Source: Anodontia alba (Eukaryota; Mollusca; Bivalvia; Lucinida; Lucinidae). From it: a stretch of 64,000 nt of DNA. This document shows positions 42,700-53,129 of the stretch, one piece after another. Positions within the stretch are counted from its first letter, which is position 1; every line of letters starts with the position of its first letter. The stretch lies in NCBI GenBank assembly GCA_964016985.1, contig OZ024830.1, positions 60,962,550-61,026,549 of the forward strand. The letters run 5' to 3'. The notes beneath the pieces were generated by a model. That model was not told the DNA's origin and did no database searches. It worked only from the letters and a program-made list of their open reading frames with translations. Made by a program: the position numbers and the translations under genes.

Positions 42700-42800
42700 T
42701 TCCTGATAAAATAGCATTACAAACAGTGCAGATCCAAATCAGACTGAAGGAGCAGTCTGATCAGGATCTACACTGTTTGCTATCCCTATAACTGCATAAA
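42700..42800. repeat. Fold-back repeat family E
   Basis: ACAAACAGTGCAGATCCAAATCAGACTGAAGGAGCAGTCTGATC and the closing CTACACTGTTTGC. Confidence 0.6.
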
Positions 42801-43024
42801 AAGCAAAATTTAGTCCAAAAAAAGTTTGGAATAAAGTGCTCGAAATTTTTGCACATTTCCCATATCTGTCTTTGCTGGGCACTATGTTTTGTATACAGCA
42901 AACTCTACATCAGGCTGACAGGAGGGATGGGTCAGAATGCGCATGCTCTGTATATTTCACTGGGTGCATATCGTAAGGTGCATCATTTTCTCATGCTATT
43001 GCTCATTTCTTCACACTTCATCTT

Positions 43025-43268
43025 TTAACCCTTATGATCCTAAGAAAAACTATGCCTGAAAATGTTGTCTGCTTATATCTTCTGCTGCATCTCTTAGCAA
43101 ACTTTCCAAACAAATTTTTGCATACAGGCAACCAGTGTGGACCCTGATCAGACTGCTCCCAAAGGAGCAGTCTGATCGGTCCACTCCATTTGCAGAAACA
43201 ATTTTTAAAATATGTCAGCAGACAACGCAGCAGACGACTTTTGTTGTGATTGGCGTGCTAAAGGTTAA
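43025..43268. repeat. Decayed MITE with family E-type core
   Basis: TTAACCCTTATGATCC, ACCAGTGTGGACCCTGATCAGACTGCTCC and complement, then TGTTGTGATTGGCGTGCTAAAG. Related to 19672-19912. Confidence 0.6.
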
Positions 43269-43349
43269 GATCAAAGGGGAATGGATACCCTTTCAGGGGA
43301 GGCTACTTTTGTCAACAGATAAGGTTTTAGCCAGTCAGTTTATCTATAA

Positions 43350-43965
43350 ACTATACTTTTCCTGGGCAGGCTTAGTCCTCTAAGTGGTTAACCATTATTT
43401 GTGCACATTCTTTCACCAGAAACTGACAACTGCCCATCTGGAATCAGCGGAAGGGAGAGAATGACCGTAGAAAATATTTCATAATTTATCTCCATGAAAG
43501 AATGTTGCCAGACCCGGCAGGGATCAAACCCGCTATCTCCTTATCACCAGTTGGACTGAGCCACTGAGTGACAATCATAGAAGTTATTTCATGATCAAGC
43601 TCCCCAGAAGTTATATGGCCAAGCTGAAATTCACACTTGCAGTTATATGTGTTTTTGACTTAATTAAGGTTTCACAGCTCAGTCAACCCAATGGGGTCAT
43701 GTCAAGCTGCTCAGTTTACCTAACCACACTTTTCCTGGGCAAGCTTAGATCTCTAAGCAGTTAACCAGTATTTGTGCACATTCTTTTGCAAGAAACTGAC
43801 AACTGCCCTTCTTGAATCAACAGAAGGGAGAGAATGCCCATAGAAAATATTTCAAGATCAATCTCCACAATAGAATGTTGATGGACTCAGCAGGGATTGA
43901 ATCCACAACCTCCTGATCACCAGTCAGATGTGCATCCGACTGAGCCACCAAGGCTGATCAAGGCT
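43350..43965 (-). mobile_element. Two SINE family F copies in tandem, diverged
   Basis: First copy about 43350-43575 (GGCAGGCTTAGTCCTCTAAG to GAGCCACTGAG). Second about 43660-43965 (AAGGTTTCACAGCTCAGTCA to CTGAGCCACCAAGGCTG). Both have the AGAAACTGACAACTGCCC block and a decayed tRNA-like head. Confidence 0.75.
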
Positions 43966-44031
43966 CAGTCCTTAACTGTGTTATCGACTGCGCTATGGAG
44001 CCTTGTCTTGTTTAAGTTATTTAAATTGATT

Positions 44032-44343
44032 TGTTTGTTTGTGTTTAGGTTTTACGGCCCTGTCAACCCAATGGGGTCATGTCTAGCGCGGTCAGTTTAC
44101 CTAAGCACAGGTTTACTCAGCAGGCTTAGTCCTCAAAACGGTTAACCAGTATTGTGCACATTCTTTTGCCAGAAATTGACAACTGCCCTTCTTGAATCAG
44201 CAGAAGGGAGAGAATGACCATAGAAAATATTTCATGATCAATCTCCACGAAAGAATATTGCCGACCTAGGCTTGGTTGAACCCACGACCTCCTGGTCTCC
44301 AGTTGGACGGCGCATCCAACCGAGCCACCGAGGCTGGCCCTTT
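44032..44343 (-). mobile_element. SINE family F, full length
   Basis: Tail TTGTTTGTTTGTGTTTAGGT, head CCAACCGAGCCACCGAGGCTGGC. Duplication TTTAAATTGATT (44020-44031, 44344-44355). A and B boxes recognisable on the - strand. Confidence 0.85.
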
Positions 44344-44609
44344 TTTAAATTGATTACAGACTGAGATAAGGACAAAAGTTTATGCACTTTCTTTTTAGTT
44401 TTTCATTGGTGCTGTAACAAAAAAAAGGCCACCACTGAAGTCTGAGACAGAAGACGTATACATAAGATATGCCTATGGCTTATCCAATCAAATGCCTGGA
44501 AGTTCCTTCATAGTATAACAATGTGCAATATACTGACAACTAAAAAAGGTCTTTATAAGACTGCCGATCTGGGTCTTTGCTAGTCACATAAATATGGCTA
44601 TACAGAAGT

Positions 44610-44785
44610 TTTCTCATGTAATGCAGCAGATGACTTTTTAAAATAGTTTATTTTGAAACTATTTTATGAGAAAAATTTGCATGACATTTTATGTCTGCCT
44701 GTGGGCAAATCACATGAAATGTCCAACCTTATTTTCTCAGAGAAAATAATGAAAAATATTTCACACTGTCGCCTGCTTCAATTTT
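44610..44785. repeat. Fold-back MITE family B2
   Basis: ATGCAGCAGATGACTTTTTA, GAGAAAAATTTGCATGACAT..TTTATGTCTGCCTG and complement GGGCAAATCACATGAAATGTC, ending GTCGCCTGCTTCAATTTTG. Confidence 0.65.
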
Positions 44786-45177
44786 GAATTCTCAAGGAGA
44801 CATGGGAAGTAATCTATCACTACAACAATACCAAAACAAGGTAAAGCAAACTTCCCTCTGGGAGCAATTAATTCTACCCTTGACCTTCACCACTCTCTGG
44901 GCTAATGATATTTTCCTTATTTCCTGTATATTAATTACATGGTTTTATGGCAAAATACGTAATCAAAGCCCTGAAAAGACTGCAGTTGTTATGTATGATG
45001 GAAAATATTGGCAATGTTGTTCTAATTCACAAATTTAAACCATAATACATTGAAATGCACTAGAGATGCTCGTTTGTTTAATGTTTGTCCAAAAATGGAT
45101 CACTAGCTAAATTTTGTAAAAAGACCACATCAATTTGTGAAGTAGCATTTTTCAGATATCGTACAAATGCTTTAGAT

Positions 45178-45355
45178 AAAATCTTATCACATAGTAGCCT
45201 AAATTACCAACATTCAGCATGAAATATCTCGCGATGTAGATGATCTACATGCATGCAAATCAGTTCATGGTTCTGCACATGAACATGCGATAATGCACTC
45301 ACTCACGCTCATGAATTATCACATCGTACATGTGCATGAACCATGGTTAGAGCAC
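45178..45355. repeat. Dispersed repeat family L, copy 2
   Basis: Starts TCTTATCACATAGTAGCCTA and ends ATGTGCATGAACCATGG, same order as the copy at 42440. Confidence 0.65.
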
Positions 45356-45426
45356 ACATATGCTTAAGATATAATAAAAAAACTACATGTATGTCTGTAC
45401 ACCTTTTCTTTTATTTTCTTGCTTCG

Positions 45427-45576
45427 CAGTATCATATACATAACTAATGTAAATCTGAACATTTTGCTTTCAACATTTAATTCATTACAATCTAAATACA
45501 ACAGTATCATATACATAACTAATGTAAATCTGAACATTTTGCTTTCAACATTTAATTCATTACAATCTAAATACAA
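45427..45576. repeat. Exact 75 bp tandem duplication
   Basis: The 75 bp unit CAGTATCATATACATAACTA...TCTAAATACAA is present twice with no difference (45427-45501, 45502-45576), followed by an A-run. Confidence 0.9.
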
Positions 45577-45789
45577 CAGAAAAAAAAAAACATGTGGAAG
45601 GAGAAAAAATTGTTCAGTTTGCATTTAAAAGAGTGGACTACTTTTTTTGCTTATCTGCAAAAGACAGTTATACTGCTGTTTGTACCAAAAAACAAAAATG
45701 AGATGCCATATAAAAAGGGGTCTTCATAGGGGCCCATCCAGGATTATTTAAAACTGGGGTTCAGAATTTCAGCAGGGAGTTTGATTTGA

Positions 45790-45945
45790 TAAAATTCCTA
45801 CCCTACGTATTTGGACAGACAGGCCTGAGCAAACAGTGTAGACTTTGATTAGATGCCACAGAATGTGGCATCTGATCAGGGTCTGCTCTGTTTGTAATTT
45901 ACACTGGTAATAAAAAGGACAATATTTTGGGTAAATGAAATTTTA
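45790..45945. repeat. Fold-back repeat family E
   Basis: GTATTTGGACAGACAGGCCTG, GTGTAGACTTTGATTAGATGCC and the complementary arm, ending AATATTTTGGGTAAAT. Confidence 0.6.
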
Positions 45946-46199
45946 AGTCAAAATCACTGGATCCATCCTGCTTCAGGGTACAATGATAATGATACAGCTC
46001 ACCCAAAGCCAGCTATATATCATAGTCGGATCAGGGACTTTGCTACAATAATGTTAGATTTTGCAGTACCGAATAATTCTCCAAGCAGACATCTATGGCA
46101 CTGGTCAGACAGCCTGGATGCACAGGCTAATCTAGGCTTTCTTAGCATAATTTTCTCCAAAGACACCTTTCTCAAGGTGCAGCTAAAATATTATTTCGA

Positions 46200-46632
46200 T
46201 AAACCTCTTATCCATCCTCAGTAACCCAGGTGTGACCCATTACGTTACACTCCATTCATCAAATCAGTGATGGAGTGTAAAGTAATGGGTCAAACCTGGG
46301 TTATTGTTTGTGTTGAGGTTTTACGGCCCAGTCAACCCAATGGAGTCATGTCGAGCGCGGTCAGTTTACCTAACCACACGTTTACTGGGCAGGCTTAGTC
46401 CTCTAAGCAGTTAACCAGTAGTGTGCACATTCTTTCGCCAGAAACTGACAACTGCCCTTCTTGAATCAGCGTAAGGGAGAGAATGACCGAAGAAAATATT
46501 TCATGATCTATCTCCACGAAAGAATGTTGCCGACCTCGGCGGGGGTTGAACCAGCGACCTCCTGGTCTCCAGTCGGACGGCGCATCCAACTGAGCCACTG
46601 AGGCCGGCCAAACCTGGGTTACCGAGGATGCC
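46200..46632. repeat. Fold-back MITE (ACCCATTAC core) interrupted by a SINE
   Basis: Arms AACCCAGGTGTGACCCATTACGTTACACTCCAT and ATGGAGTGTAAAGTAATGGG-TCAAACCTGGGTTA. The right end continues after the SINE (ACCGAGGATGCCTC at 46621). Confidence 0.75.
46304..46608 (-). mobile_element. SINE family F, full length, 13 bp duplication
   Basis: A box complement CCAACTGAGCCA at 46586-46597, B box complement GGGGTTGAACC at 46542-46552. Perfect duplication CAAACCTGGGTTA (46291-46303, 46609-46621). Young, nested in a fold-back MITE. Confidence 0.9.
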
Positions 46633-46637
46633 TCTTA

Positions 46638-47092
46638 CCATAATAACCCTAAATATTGGGATAGACAGACCTCAGCAAACAATGTAGATGCAGATCTGGG
46701 CCCAGTTGTTCAAAGCGTCGTTAGCTTAACGAGCTCGTTAAGGGTCACTTTGTTAACTGTTTTAGCGGATTCAATATACAATATTCTGATATTTTTTGCT
46801 GGAAAAATGTGAGTAGCTTTTGCACTGCAAAAGCTACTCACATTTTTTCAGCAAAAAATTTCAGCATATTTGCGTATCACTCGATTTAAATTTTAACGAA
46901 TCGTTAACTAACGACATCGTTAGCTTTGAACAACTGGGCCCAGATGCCACAGAAATCAGCATCTGATCAGGTCTACACTGTTTGCCGCTCATCCAGCACT
47001 ATATTAGACACATCAACAGGTGGTAAAATAGACATTTTTCAAATTATAGGACAAGTGTGGTAAGGAGTTAAGGTGTCCCAATATTTAGGGTA
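46638..47092. repeat. Family E MITE containing an intact family C MITE
   Basis: Outer ends ATAACCCTAAATATTGGG and CCCAATATTTAGGGTAAAT. The core is broken after GTAGATGCAGATCT and resumes AGATGCCACAGAAATCAGC on the other side of the 244 bp family C element. Confidence 0.8.
46698..46941. repeat. Family C fold-back MITE, intact (244 bp), nested in family E
   Basis: GGGCCCAGTTGTTCAAAGCG to GCTTTGAACAACTGGGCCC. The host sequence allows the empty site to be read, and no target duplication is obvious. Confidence 0.85.
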
Positions 47093-47100
47093 AATAAGGT

Positions 47101-47263
47101 TTTGTTTGTGTTGAGGTTTTACGGCCCAGTCAACCCAATGGGGTCATGTCGAGCGCGGTCAGTTTACCTAACCACACGTTTACTGGGCAGGCTTAGTCCT
47201 CTAAGCGGTTAACCAGTATTGTGCACATTCTTTCGCCAGAAACTGACAACTGCCCTTCTTGAT
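47101..47263 (-). mobile_element. SINE family F, 5'-truncated, next to a receptor splice donor
   Basis: Tail TTTGTTTGTGTTGAGGTTTT to AGAAACTGACAACTGCCCTTC. Perfect 13 bp duplication GGGTAAATAAGGT (47088-47100, 47264-47276). The duplication ends 19 nt inside the intron from the donor of the receptor exon at 47296-47411. Nearly identical in sequence to the copies at 44032 and 46304. Confidence 0.9.
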
Positions 47264-47295
47264 GGGTAAATAAGGTATTTAGAGCCATAACTTAC

Positions 47296-47411
47296 ATGCT
47301 CATATTTATCATCTTTCACTTGAAGAACCTTGTATCGGATATATCTTGAAGCTGAGTCCCCATAGGGGTCAAAGTATCGCTGATCATTTGAGTTTGTTGC
47401 ATTTATAGTAT
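47296..47411 (-). CDS. Class C GPCR, end of ligand-binding domain exon
   Basis: 116 nt between an acceptor with a T-rich tract ending TTTTTTTTCAG and donor GTAAGTTA. AT completes a Tyr codon with the T left by exon 59446-59876, then TINATNSNDQRYFDPYGDSASRYIRYKVLQVKDDKYEH. In mGluR-type receptors the corresponding segment has the F-D-x-x-G-D-x-x-x-x-Y pattern, which is visible here as YFDPYGDSASRY. It also has NAT and a second Asn-Ser stretch, so likely extracellular glycosylation. It ends phase 0 and continues with IFNYHPDQG of exon 41028-42330. Confidence 0.85.
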
Positions 47412-47439
47412 CTGAAAAAAAACAAAAAAAAAACAGCAA

Positions 47440-47820
47440 TCACAAGGCTCTCAAAACACCAAGCAAAATTTGCAGCAGACAACAATCTATTTTCTTTTTT
47501 TTTTTTTTTTCTTTTTTTTTTTTTACAAAATAAGTCTTGACATTTCATGTGAATTGTCTACTTGGCAGACAATTCACATGAAATGTCAAGACTTATTTGC
47601 TATGAGAAATAAAATAATCATTTCAAAATATGGCCTGCTGCAGTTACTTTATTTATTTATTTTTTTTTTCTTTTTATTCAAATTTTATGACATAAATACA
47701 TATATTTGACAAAAGCAAATAGGGATTAGATGTAGGCTAGGCCTAGTCTATATCTAATCCCTTGGCATTTATGAATATTTGCCTGCTGCAGTTGTGACTG
47801 GCACTTTAAGGGTTCAATGA
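47440..47820. repeat. Fold-back MITE family B2 with T-rich loop, and B2-type end
   Basis: Arms TAAGTCTTGACATTTCATGTGAATTGTCTAC and complement. A long T tract precedes them. A second B2-type end (GCTGCAGTTGTGACTGGCACTTTAAGGG) at 47785-47813 is the target of the SINE at 47821. A small palindrome, GATTAGATGTAGGCTAGGCC and complement, lies at 47724-47760. Confidence 0.6.
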
Positions 47821-48065
47821 TTTTTTTTTTTTTTTTTTTTTTTTGATTTGGGTTTGACGGCCCTTTCAAGAATATTTCACTTATATCGAGCCGATCGTTC
47901 ATCGAAGGTGGGCAAAAACCGGAGTACCCGGAGAAAAACCACCTGACCATCCGTAAGCAGAACTTGGCTTTCCCACATATGTCCCGAGCTAGGCTCGAAC
48001 CACAGCGGTGAGAAGCCTAATGGATTAAGAGTCAACTCTCTTATCCACTAGGCTACGGGGGCCCG
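47821..48065 (-). mobile_element. tRNA-derived SINE, third family, full length
   Basis: On the - strand it starts GGGCCCCCGTAGCCTAGTGG (A box) and has TGGTTCGAGCC (B box) about 50 bp on. It ends GGGCCGTCAAACCCAAATCA then 24 A. Perfect 16 bp duplication TTTAAGGGTTCAATGA (47805-47820, 48066-48081). It is young and complete. The 3' segment is akin to that of SINE F. Confidence 0.92.
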
Positions 48066-48084
48066 TTTAAGGGTTCAATGAGAA

Positions 48085-48380
48085 GGTTATCCAGATTTTT
48101 TTTTCATTTCTCAAAGATAATGTGTTGTGGGTACTCATTAGAAACCTCTCATCAAGACATTGCTAATAAGTACTATAAAACATGTTTTTGTGGAGAGATA
48201 AGAAAACTATCAATAGTCTGCATGTGGATGAAAAAAAAAATGTCTTATCTAGATTTAAGAATGAACACAAAAGCAATTTCAGGAGAATTTATACACTTTC
48301 AGGGGAAGTTACCCTGTCAAAATTGTTTTTGCTGCCCTTCTGAAAACTGATATATTCTAAAAGAAAAGAATTAACATGAA
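48085..48380. repeat. Family A MITE followed by a decayed family K MITE
   Basis: A: TTTCATTTCTCAAAGATAATG, GGTACTCATTAGAAACC, then GTGGAGAGATAAGAAAAC, ending GTCTTATCTAGATTTAAG (48255). K: GCTGCCCTTCTGAAAACTGA and CTAAAAGAAAAGAATTA (48275-48375). Confidence 0.55.
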
Positions 48381-49014
48381 GGCACCAGTCACTGATCGGG
48401 GATAGGTTGTCATCAGAAGTTGCATGTGGATAAATACAATAACAGATTTGGTTTTGTTGTGGACTTTTACTAACATCAAGATGCTACATGTATTTATTTG
48501 CCAGGAAAGTTCCAAAGAAACCAATGCACATGCATCGTAAATATTGAAGATATGATAATACAATCCTAAGCACTAGTCAGGTAAAACAACCTGACTAGTC
48601 AAGGTATTTTGAATAGTGCTTTAATGGAAAATGCATACTAAACTGTGTGATCTTCAAACAAAAAGTATTCAAAATTACTTTTGGTGCAAATTTCATGCAG
48701 ATCAGACCAAAGAATGGGAAGGTATGGCCTTTCAATTATTTGATAATGGATGCTTGGAGACCAAATTTCAAAAATGCAAACTGACTGCAGCATGTTGTTT
48801 TTGTAGCTAAAGTCTGATGTAATTTCCTTGCATTTGATACAAAAACCATGGATTTTCTATGATAGAAATTTTTCCTTGCAAGTTTGCTTTACCACCCTCT
48901 GGGCTAATTCAGCAGAAGCCAAATTGGTGATATGTTTCTTATTTTTTCATGGAAGCAAGATTTGACACTTCATGCAAAATATGTCTCCTGTTGTCAAAAG
49001 CTGTTTTCCGGATA
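48381..49014. other. Receptor intron, nothing recognised
   Basis: One short hairpin (CACTAGTCAGGTAAAACAACCTGACTAGTCA, about 48571-48601). A decayed family B fragment (TTTGACACTTCATGCAAAAT, about 48940-49015) lies at the right edge. No coding sequence. Confidence 0.4.
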
Positions 49015-49019
49015 TATAT

Positions 49020-50965
49020 GAAAACTAGAAATGTGTCAGTATGACAGAGATGCCCCCGCCCAGGGCCATCCTCAACCACACGCAGGTATTTTGCAAAAAT
49101 TGAAGTTGAAAAAAGGGACAAATCAATCTTTTTTTTTTAAAAAATATTGGGAAAACATCTTTTGAAGGTGAAAAAGGGCCATAACTCCCATAATAATGGG
49201 TTGATTTTACCCTACTTGCAACTTGACCTCTTTTTTATGATTATATACCTGTGTGTTAAATTTGAATTCAATACACTAATGTTTTCAAAAGATATATAAC
49301 TGAAACTATTTTTCAAGGTTGAAAAAAGGCTGTAACTCCAAATATAATTGGTGGATTTTACCCAAAATCAAACTTGACCTATATTTTATAATTATATGCT
49401 TGTGTATAAAATATGAAACCAATTCACTAATCTTTTCAAAGTTATGGAATTGAAACCATTTTTCAAAGCTGAAAAAGGGCCATAACTCCAAAAATAATTG
49501 GTGGATTTTACCCTAAATCCAACTTGACATACATTTTATGATTATATACCCGTGTATAAAATCTGAATCCAATACACTTATCTTCTCAAAAGATATCGAA
49601 CTGAAACCATTTCTCAACAATTTTTCAATACTGATAAAGGGCTGTAACTCCAAAATAATTGGTGGATGTTACCCTAAATCAAACTTGACCTATATTTTAT
49701 AATTATATGCTTGTGTATAAAACATGAATCCAATTCACTAATCTTTTCAAATGTTATGGAATGGAAACCATTTTTCAAAGTTGAAAAAGAGCCATAACTC
49801 CAAAATTAATTGGTGGATTTTACCCTAAATCCAACTTGACATACATTTTATGATTATATACCCGTGTATAAAATCTGAATCCAATACACTAATCTTTTCA
49901 AAAGATATCGAACTGAAACCATTTCTCAACAATTTTCCAATATTGATAAAGAGCTGTAACTCCAAAATAATTGGTGGATGTTACGCTAAATCAAACTTGA
50001 CCTATATTTTATAATTATATGCTTGTGTATAAAACATGAATCCAATTCACTAATCTTTTCAAATGTTATGAACGGAAACCATTTTTCAAAGTTGAAAAAA
50101 GGCCATAACTCCAAAAATAACTGGTGGATTTTACCCTAAATCGTACTTGACCTACATTTTATGATTATATACCTGTGTACAAAATTTCAATCCAATACAC
50201 CAATCCTTTCAAAAGATATCGCACGGAAACTATTTTTCAAAGTTGAAAATTTTTCAAAGTTGGAACAGAACCATTTTTCAAAGTTGAAAAAGGGCCATAA
50301 CTCCAAAAATAATTGGTGGATTTTACCCTAAATCGTACTTGACCTACATTTTATGATTATATATCTGTGTATAAAATTTGAATCCAATACACTAATCTTT
50401 TCAAAAGATATCGAACGGAAACCATTTTTCAACTATTTTTCAACATTGATAAAGGGCCGTAACTCCAAAAATAATTGGTGGATTTTACCCTAAATCTAAC
50501 TTGACCTATATTTTATTTTTTAATCCAATACACTAATCTTTTCAAAAGTTATGGCGCGGAAATCATTTTTCAAAGTTGAAAAAGGGCCATAACTCCCAAA
50601 ATAATAGACAGATTTTACTCGAAATCAAACTTGACCTACATTTTATGATAATATACCTGTGTACAAAATTTCAATCCAATACACCAATCTTTTCAAAAGA
50701 TATCGCACAGAAACCATTTTTCAAAGTTGAAAATTTTTCAAATTTGAAAAGGGCCACAACTCCCAAAATAATTGGTGAATTTTACCCTAAATCGAACTTG
50801 GCCTACATTTTATAATTATATACAAGTGTATAAAATTTCAATCCAATACACCTATCCTTTCAAATGATATCGCACGGAAACCAAAAGCCAAAAGTGTTAC
50901 GTACGGGACGGATGGACGGACGGACATACAGACAGCGGTGATACTATATCCACCCCCCTCCCCCC
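49020..50965 (+). repeat. Tandem-repeat element, ~150 bp units, GGACGGAC tail
   Basis: Head CTAGAAATGTGTCAGTATGACAG. About ten units with AAAGGGCCATAACTCC, AATAATTGGTGGATTTTACC, CTAAATCGAACTTGACCTAC, TTTTATGATTATATACCTGTG and CCAATACACTAATCTTTTC-AAAAGATATCG. The tail has GGACGGATGGACGGACGGAC, then ATACAGACAGCGGTGATAC and CCACCCCCCTCCCCCC. The head and tail differ from the ACAAGAGG class, but the layout is the same. Confidence 0.8.
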
Positions 50966-51480
50966 TCGCCATTTTCAATGAGAAACAAGAAAAAAAAGCC
51001 TAACAGCATTATGGACAGGTTTTTTTTAAATAATGAAGAAAGTGAATTGACTCTCTTGCACGTGAAACACCTACTGGTCCTCCTCTTCATCCCAACTAAA
51101 TATGATAGCAATCCACTGTAGAATAAAGGTAACATATAACTTTGAAAAAAAGGTTAACAAAAAGGTTAACTTGATACAATGCCCGACACCCGCCCGCCTG
51201 CCCGGACATCGCCATTTTTAAGGACAGATTTTTTTTAAAAAACCCATCCAAAAATGAAGTTTTTAAAAGTAAAACATATTTTAACAAGCAATACTTAACC
51301 TATAGATAATGTGCTATTCTATTCCATTTTCAAACCTTCCACAGAAAAAACGATGGTTCAGTCTTCTTAAGGAGTCTTAATTAAGGTCCCTTTAAGAGAT
51401 ACCTGTGTGACATCAATTTCTTTGAAGTATTGAAGCAAAATAACTGAGCTAAGCGGGGAAGGGAGGTGGGATTCTCTTAT

Positions 51481-52099
51481 CTATAGGTTTTTGTTTAAAC
51501 CCTTCTTGTTTATCCCAGAGAGAACAGAGTCCCCAATTAAGAGAGTTTTTGAAGCTGTTGTTTTACAATTGATGATAGTTTTGATAGGTTTGTCAGTAGA
51601 TTTATTTACACACTTAGACTGGTTATCCAGACAGACAAGACACATCTGAAGCCGACATAAGTGTAGTCTGCCTAGGACCACAAAGTCTGCTGCAGCACTG
51701 AGTTTGCCCAAAAGAGAAAGGTAAGTTTGTGCCGTAACTTGAGCTTGAGAAAGAAACCGTTTAATAGTCAGAAGTATGGAATCTACTTGGTCCTGTGGTA
51801 CCCTAACTATATTCTGTTGTGTCAAAAAAAACATGAATTTCTGGGCTGAAATTACATCTGACTTCTTTAGATTTGAAATAAAACCTAGACTTTGTACTAT
51901 TTGGAGGCAAGATTTTGTGCGAGATATCAACCGATTGCTAATTAGATCTCTTATAAGCCAATCACCTAGGTAGGGAAATACCGAAACAGCACGTTGACAC
52001 AGGTGCAAAGCTAAAACGTCGATCAGTTTGGTAAAAATCCACAGACTTAGTGACATTCCAAAGGGTAAGGCCATGAACTGAAAGACCTGACCTTCAAAC
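51481..52099 (-). pseudogene. DIRS reverse transcriptase, C-terminal part fused to an SGNH-like fragment
   Basis: The frame continues the polymerase: EGQVFQFMALPFGMSLSLWIFTKL, AVSVFPYLGDWLI (usually YLDDWLI, so the first catalytic Asp is Gly), LGFISNLKKSD, YLSLLGKLSAAADFVVLGRLHL. Without a stop it runs into KTLLIGDSVLSGINKKGL. This looks like the GDS block of an SGNH-type hydrolase known from some tyrosine-recombinase and LINE retroelements. RNase H between the two is absent, so the junction is probably a deletion. Not functional. Confidence 0.8.
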
Positions 52100-52105
52100 A
52101 TGAAC

Positions 52106-52560
52106 AGGGATCAATTTTAGCGCTTGCTAACTTGCTAAATGCTGGTTAATTTCCTCAAAAAGCAAGCTGCAGTTTCCATCACTTGCTAATTCTAGCAAGT
52201 TGGAAAGATTCTCTTTAATTGTGGAACCTGAGGCATTGTTGCTAAAGTTTTGCAATTTCTTTTCCAAAAGCAATGATGATATTTTTTTTATTTTTCCCAT
52301 AAAACAGGTTTTGACATTACATGCAAATTGTCTCCATAGGAGACAATTTGCATATAACGTCAAAACCTGTTTTCTGGGACAAATAAGAAAAATATTTTAA
52401 AATGTCTGCTGAAAATTTTAGCCAGAGTGCTAAGGTTTAAAGCCACATTTAACAGTGTTTATAAGTGTGAAAAAGCAAGTTGGCTGAAAGGTTTAGCAAG
52501 TACAAAATAATGCTACTAGCTAATTTTAGCAAGCTGTCAAGAAAGTTAAATTTGAACCCT
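52106..52560. mobile_element. hAT-like MITE inserted in the DIRS reverse transcriptase
   Basis: Terminal inverted repeats AGGGATCAATTTTAGC and (complement) AGGGTTCAAATTTAAC. Flanking ATGAAC on both sides (52100-52105, 52562-52567), extending to 6 of 8 matches. It splits the reverse transcriptase frame: ...YLQF before and MFEGQVF after. A family B fold-back (52275-52435) lies in its middle. The subterminal repeat GCAAG/CTTGC occurs several times. Confidence 0.75.
52275..52435. repeat. Fold-back MITE family B nested in the hAT-like MITE
   Basis: TTTTTCCCATAAAACAGGTTTTG, ACATGCAAATTGTCTCCATAGGAGACAATTTGCAT and complement, then TCTGCTGAAAATTTTAGCC. The left outer end is missing. Confidence 0.65.
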
Positions 52561-52567
52561 AATGAAC

Positions 52568-53045
52568 TGAAGATACTTTCTGGATCAAGGATGAAACGGA
52601 ACATGTAGGTACGCATCTGTCAGGTCTGTGGAGACAGTCCAATCGTGGAACAATATCGCTTGACAAACTGTCTCCATTTTGAAGGGTTGTTTCATGATGG
52701 ACTGATTTAATAGTGAAAGATCTATTACCATGCGTAACTTTCTGTTCTTTTTTGGTACAAGGAATAACCGGGAATAAAAACCGGAAGTTCCCGGATCTTG
52801 TACCCTTTCCACTGCCTGTTTCTGGAGAAGCTCTGTGATTTCTCACAGTGACAGGGAAGAAGATTAACTCAGACTTATCGGAATTGATGAAAGAGGGGGA
52901 GTAACCCTGAATGGTATCCTGAATCCATGTTGAACGATAGAGAAGACCCATTTGTTGTTTGTTAATTCTCCCCACTGTTTCACAAAGTGGGCCAACCTTC
53001 CTCCCACTGGGATATCTGGACATGGTAAGATAGGCCATGGAAAGA
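52568..53045 (-). pseudogene. DIRS reverse transcriptase, N-terminal part
   Basis: Two overlapping frames. First GRKVGPLCETVGRINKQQMG and STWIQDTIQGYS. Then, after a frameshift, GTSGFYSRLFLVPKKNRKLRMVIDLSLLNQ, PFKMET and STDLTDAYLHVPFHP followed by a stop where the frame should read on. The LVPKK and DLxDAYLHVPxHP blocks are typical of DIRS and related reverse transcriptases. Broken by one frameshift and one stop. Confidence 0.82.
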
Positions 53046-53129
53046 GTTGGCTTTCAGTACTTTGTGGAGGATGGGGATGAGGACTTTAGAGGAGGGAAAC
53101 TGCTTGGAGTTACTGCTCCTCTTATTGAA

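Noticed and set aside
44784..45038. 84-codon open frame (MNSQGDMGSN...)
   Set aside because: No family resemblance, no splice signals that fit a neighbouring exon, and it lies between repeats in a receptor intron of opposite strand.
46542..46597. tRNA-like A and B boxes (also at 10004, 29160-29235, 44290-44340, 47990-48060)
   Set aside because: They are SINE heads attached to SINE bodies with target duplications, and I could not fold complete cloverleaves. Not called as tRNA genes.
46395..46598. Open frame of 67 codons (MAQLDAPSDW...), and similar ones at 29023-29370 and 34161-34451
   Set aside because: Lie wholly within SINE F copies and translate the SINE body. The same peptide recurs wherever the SINE does.
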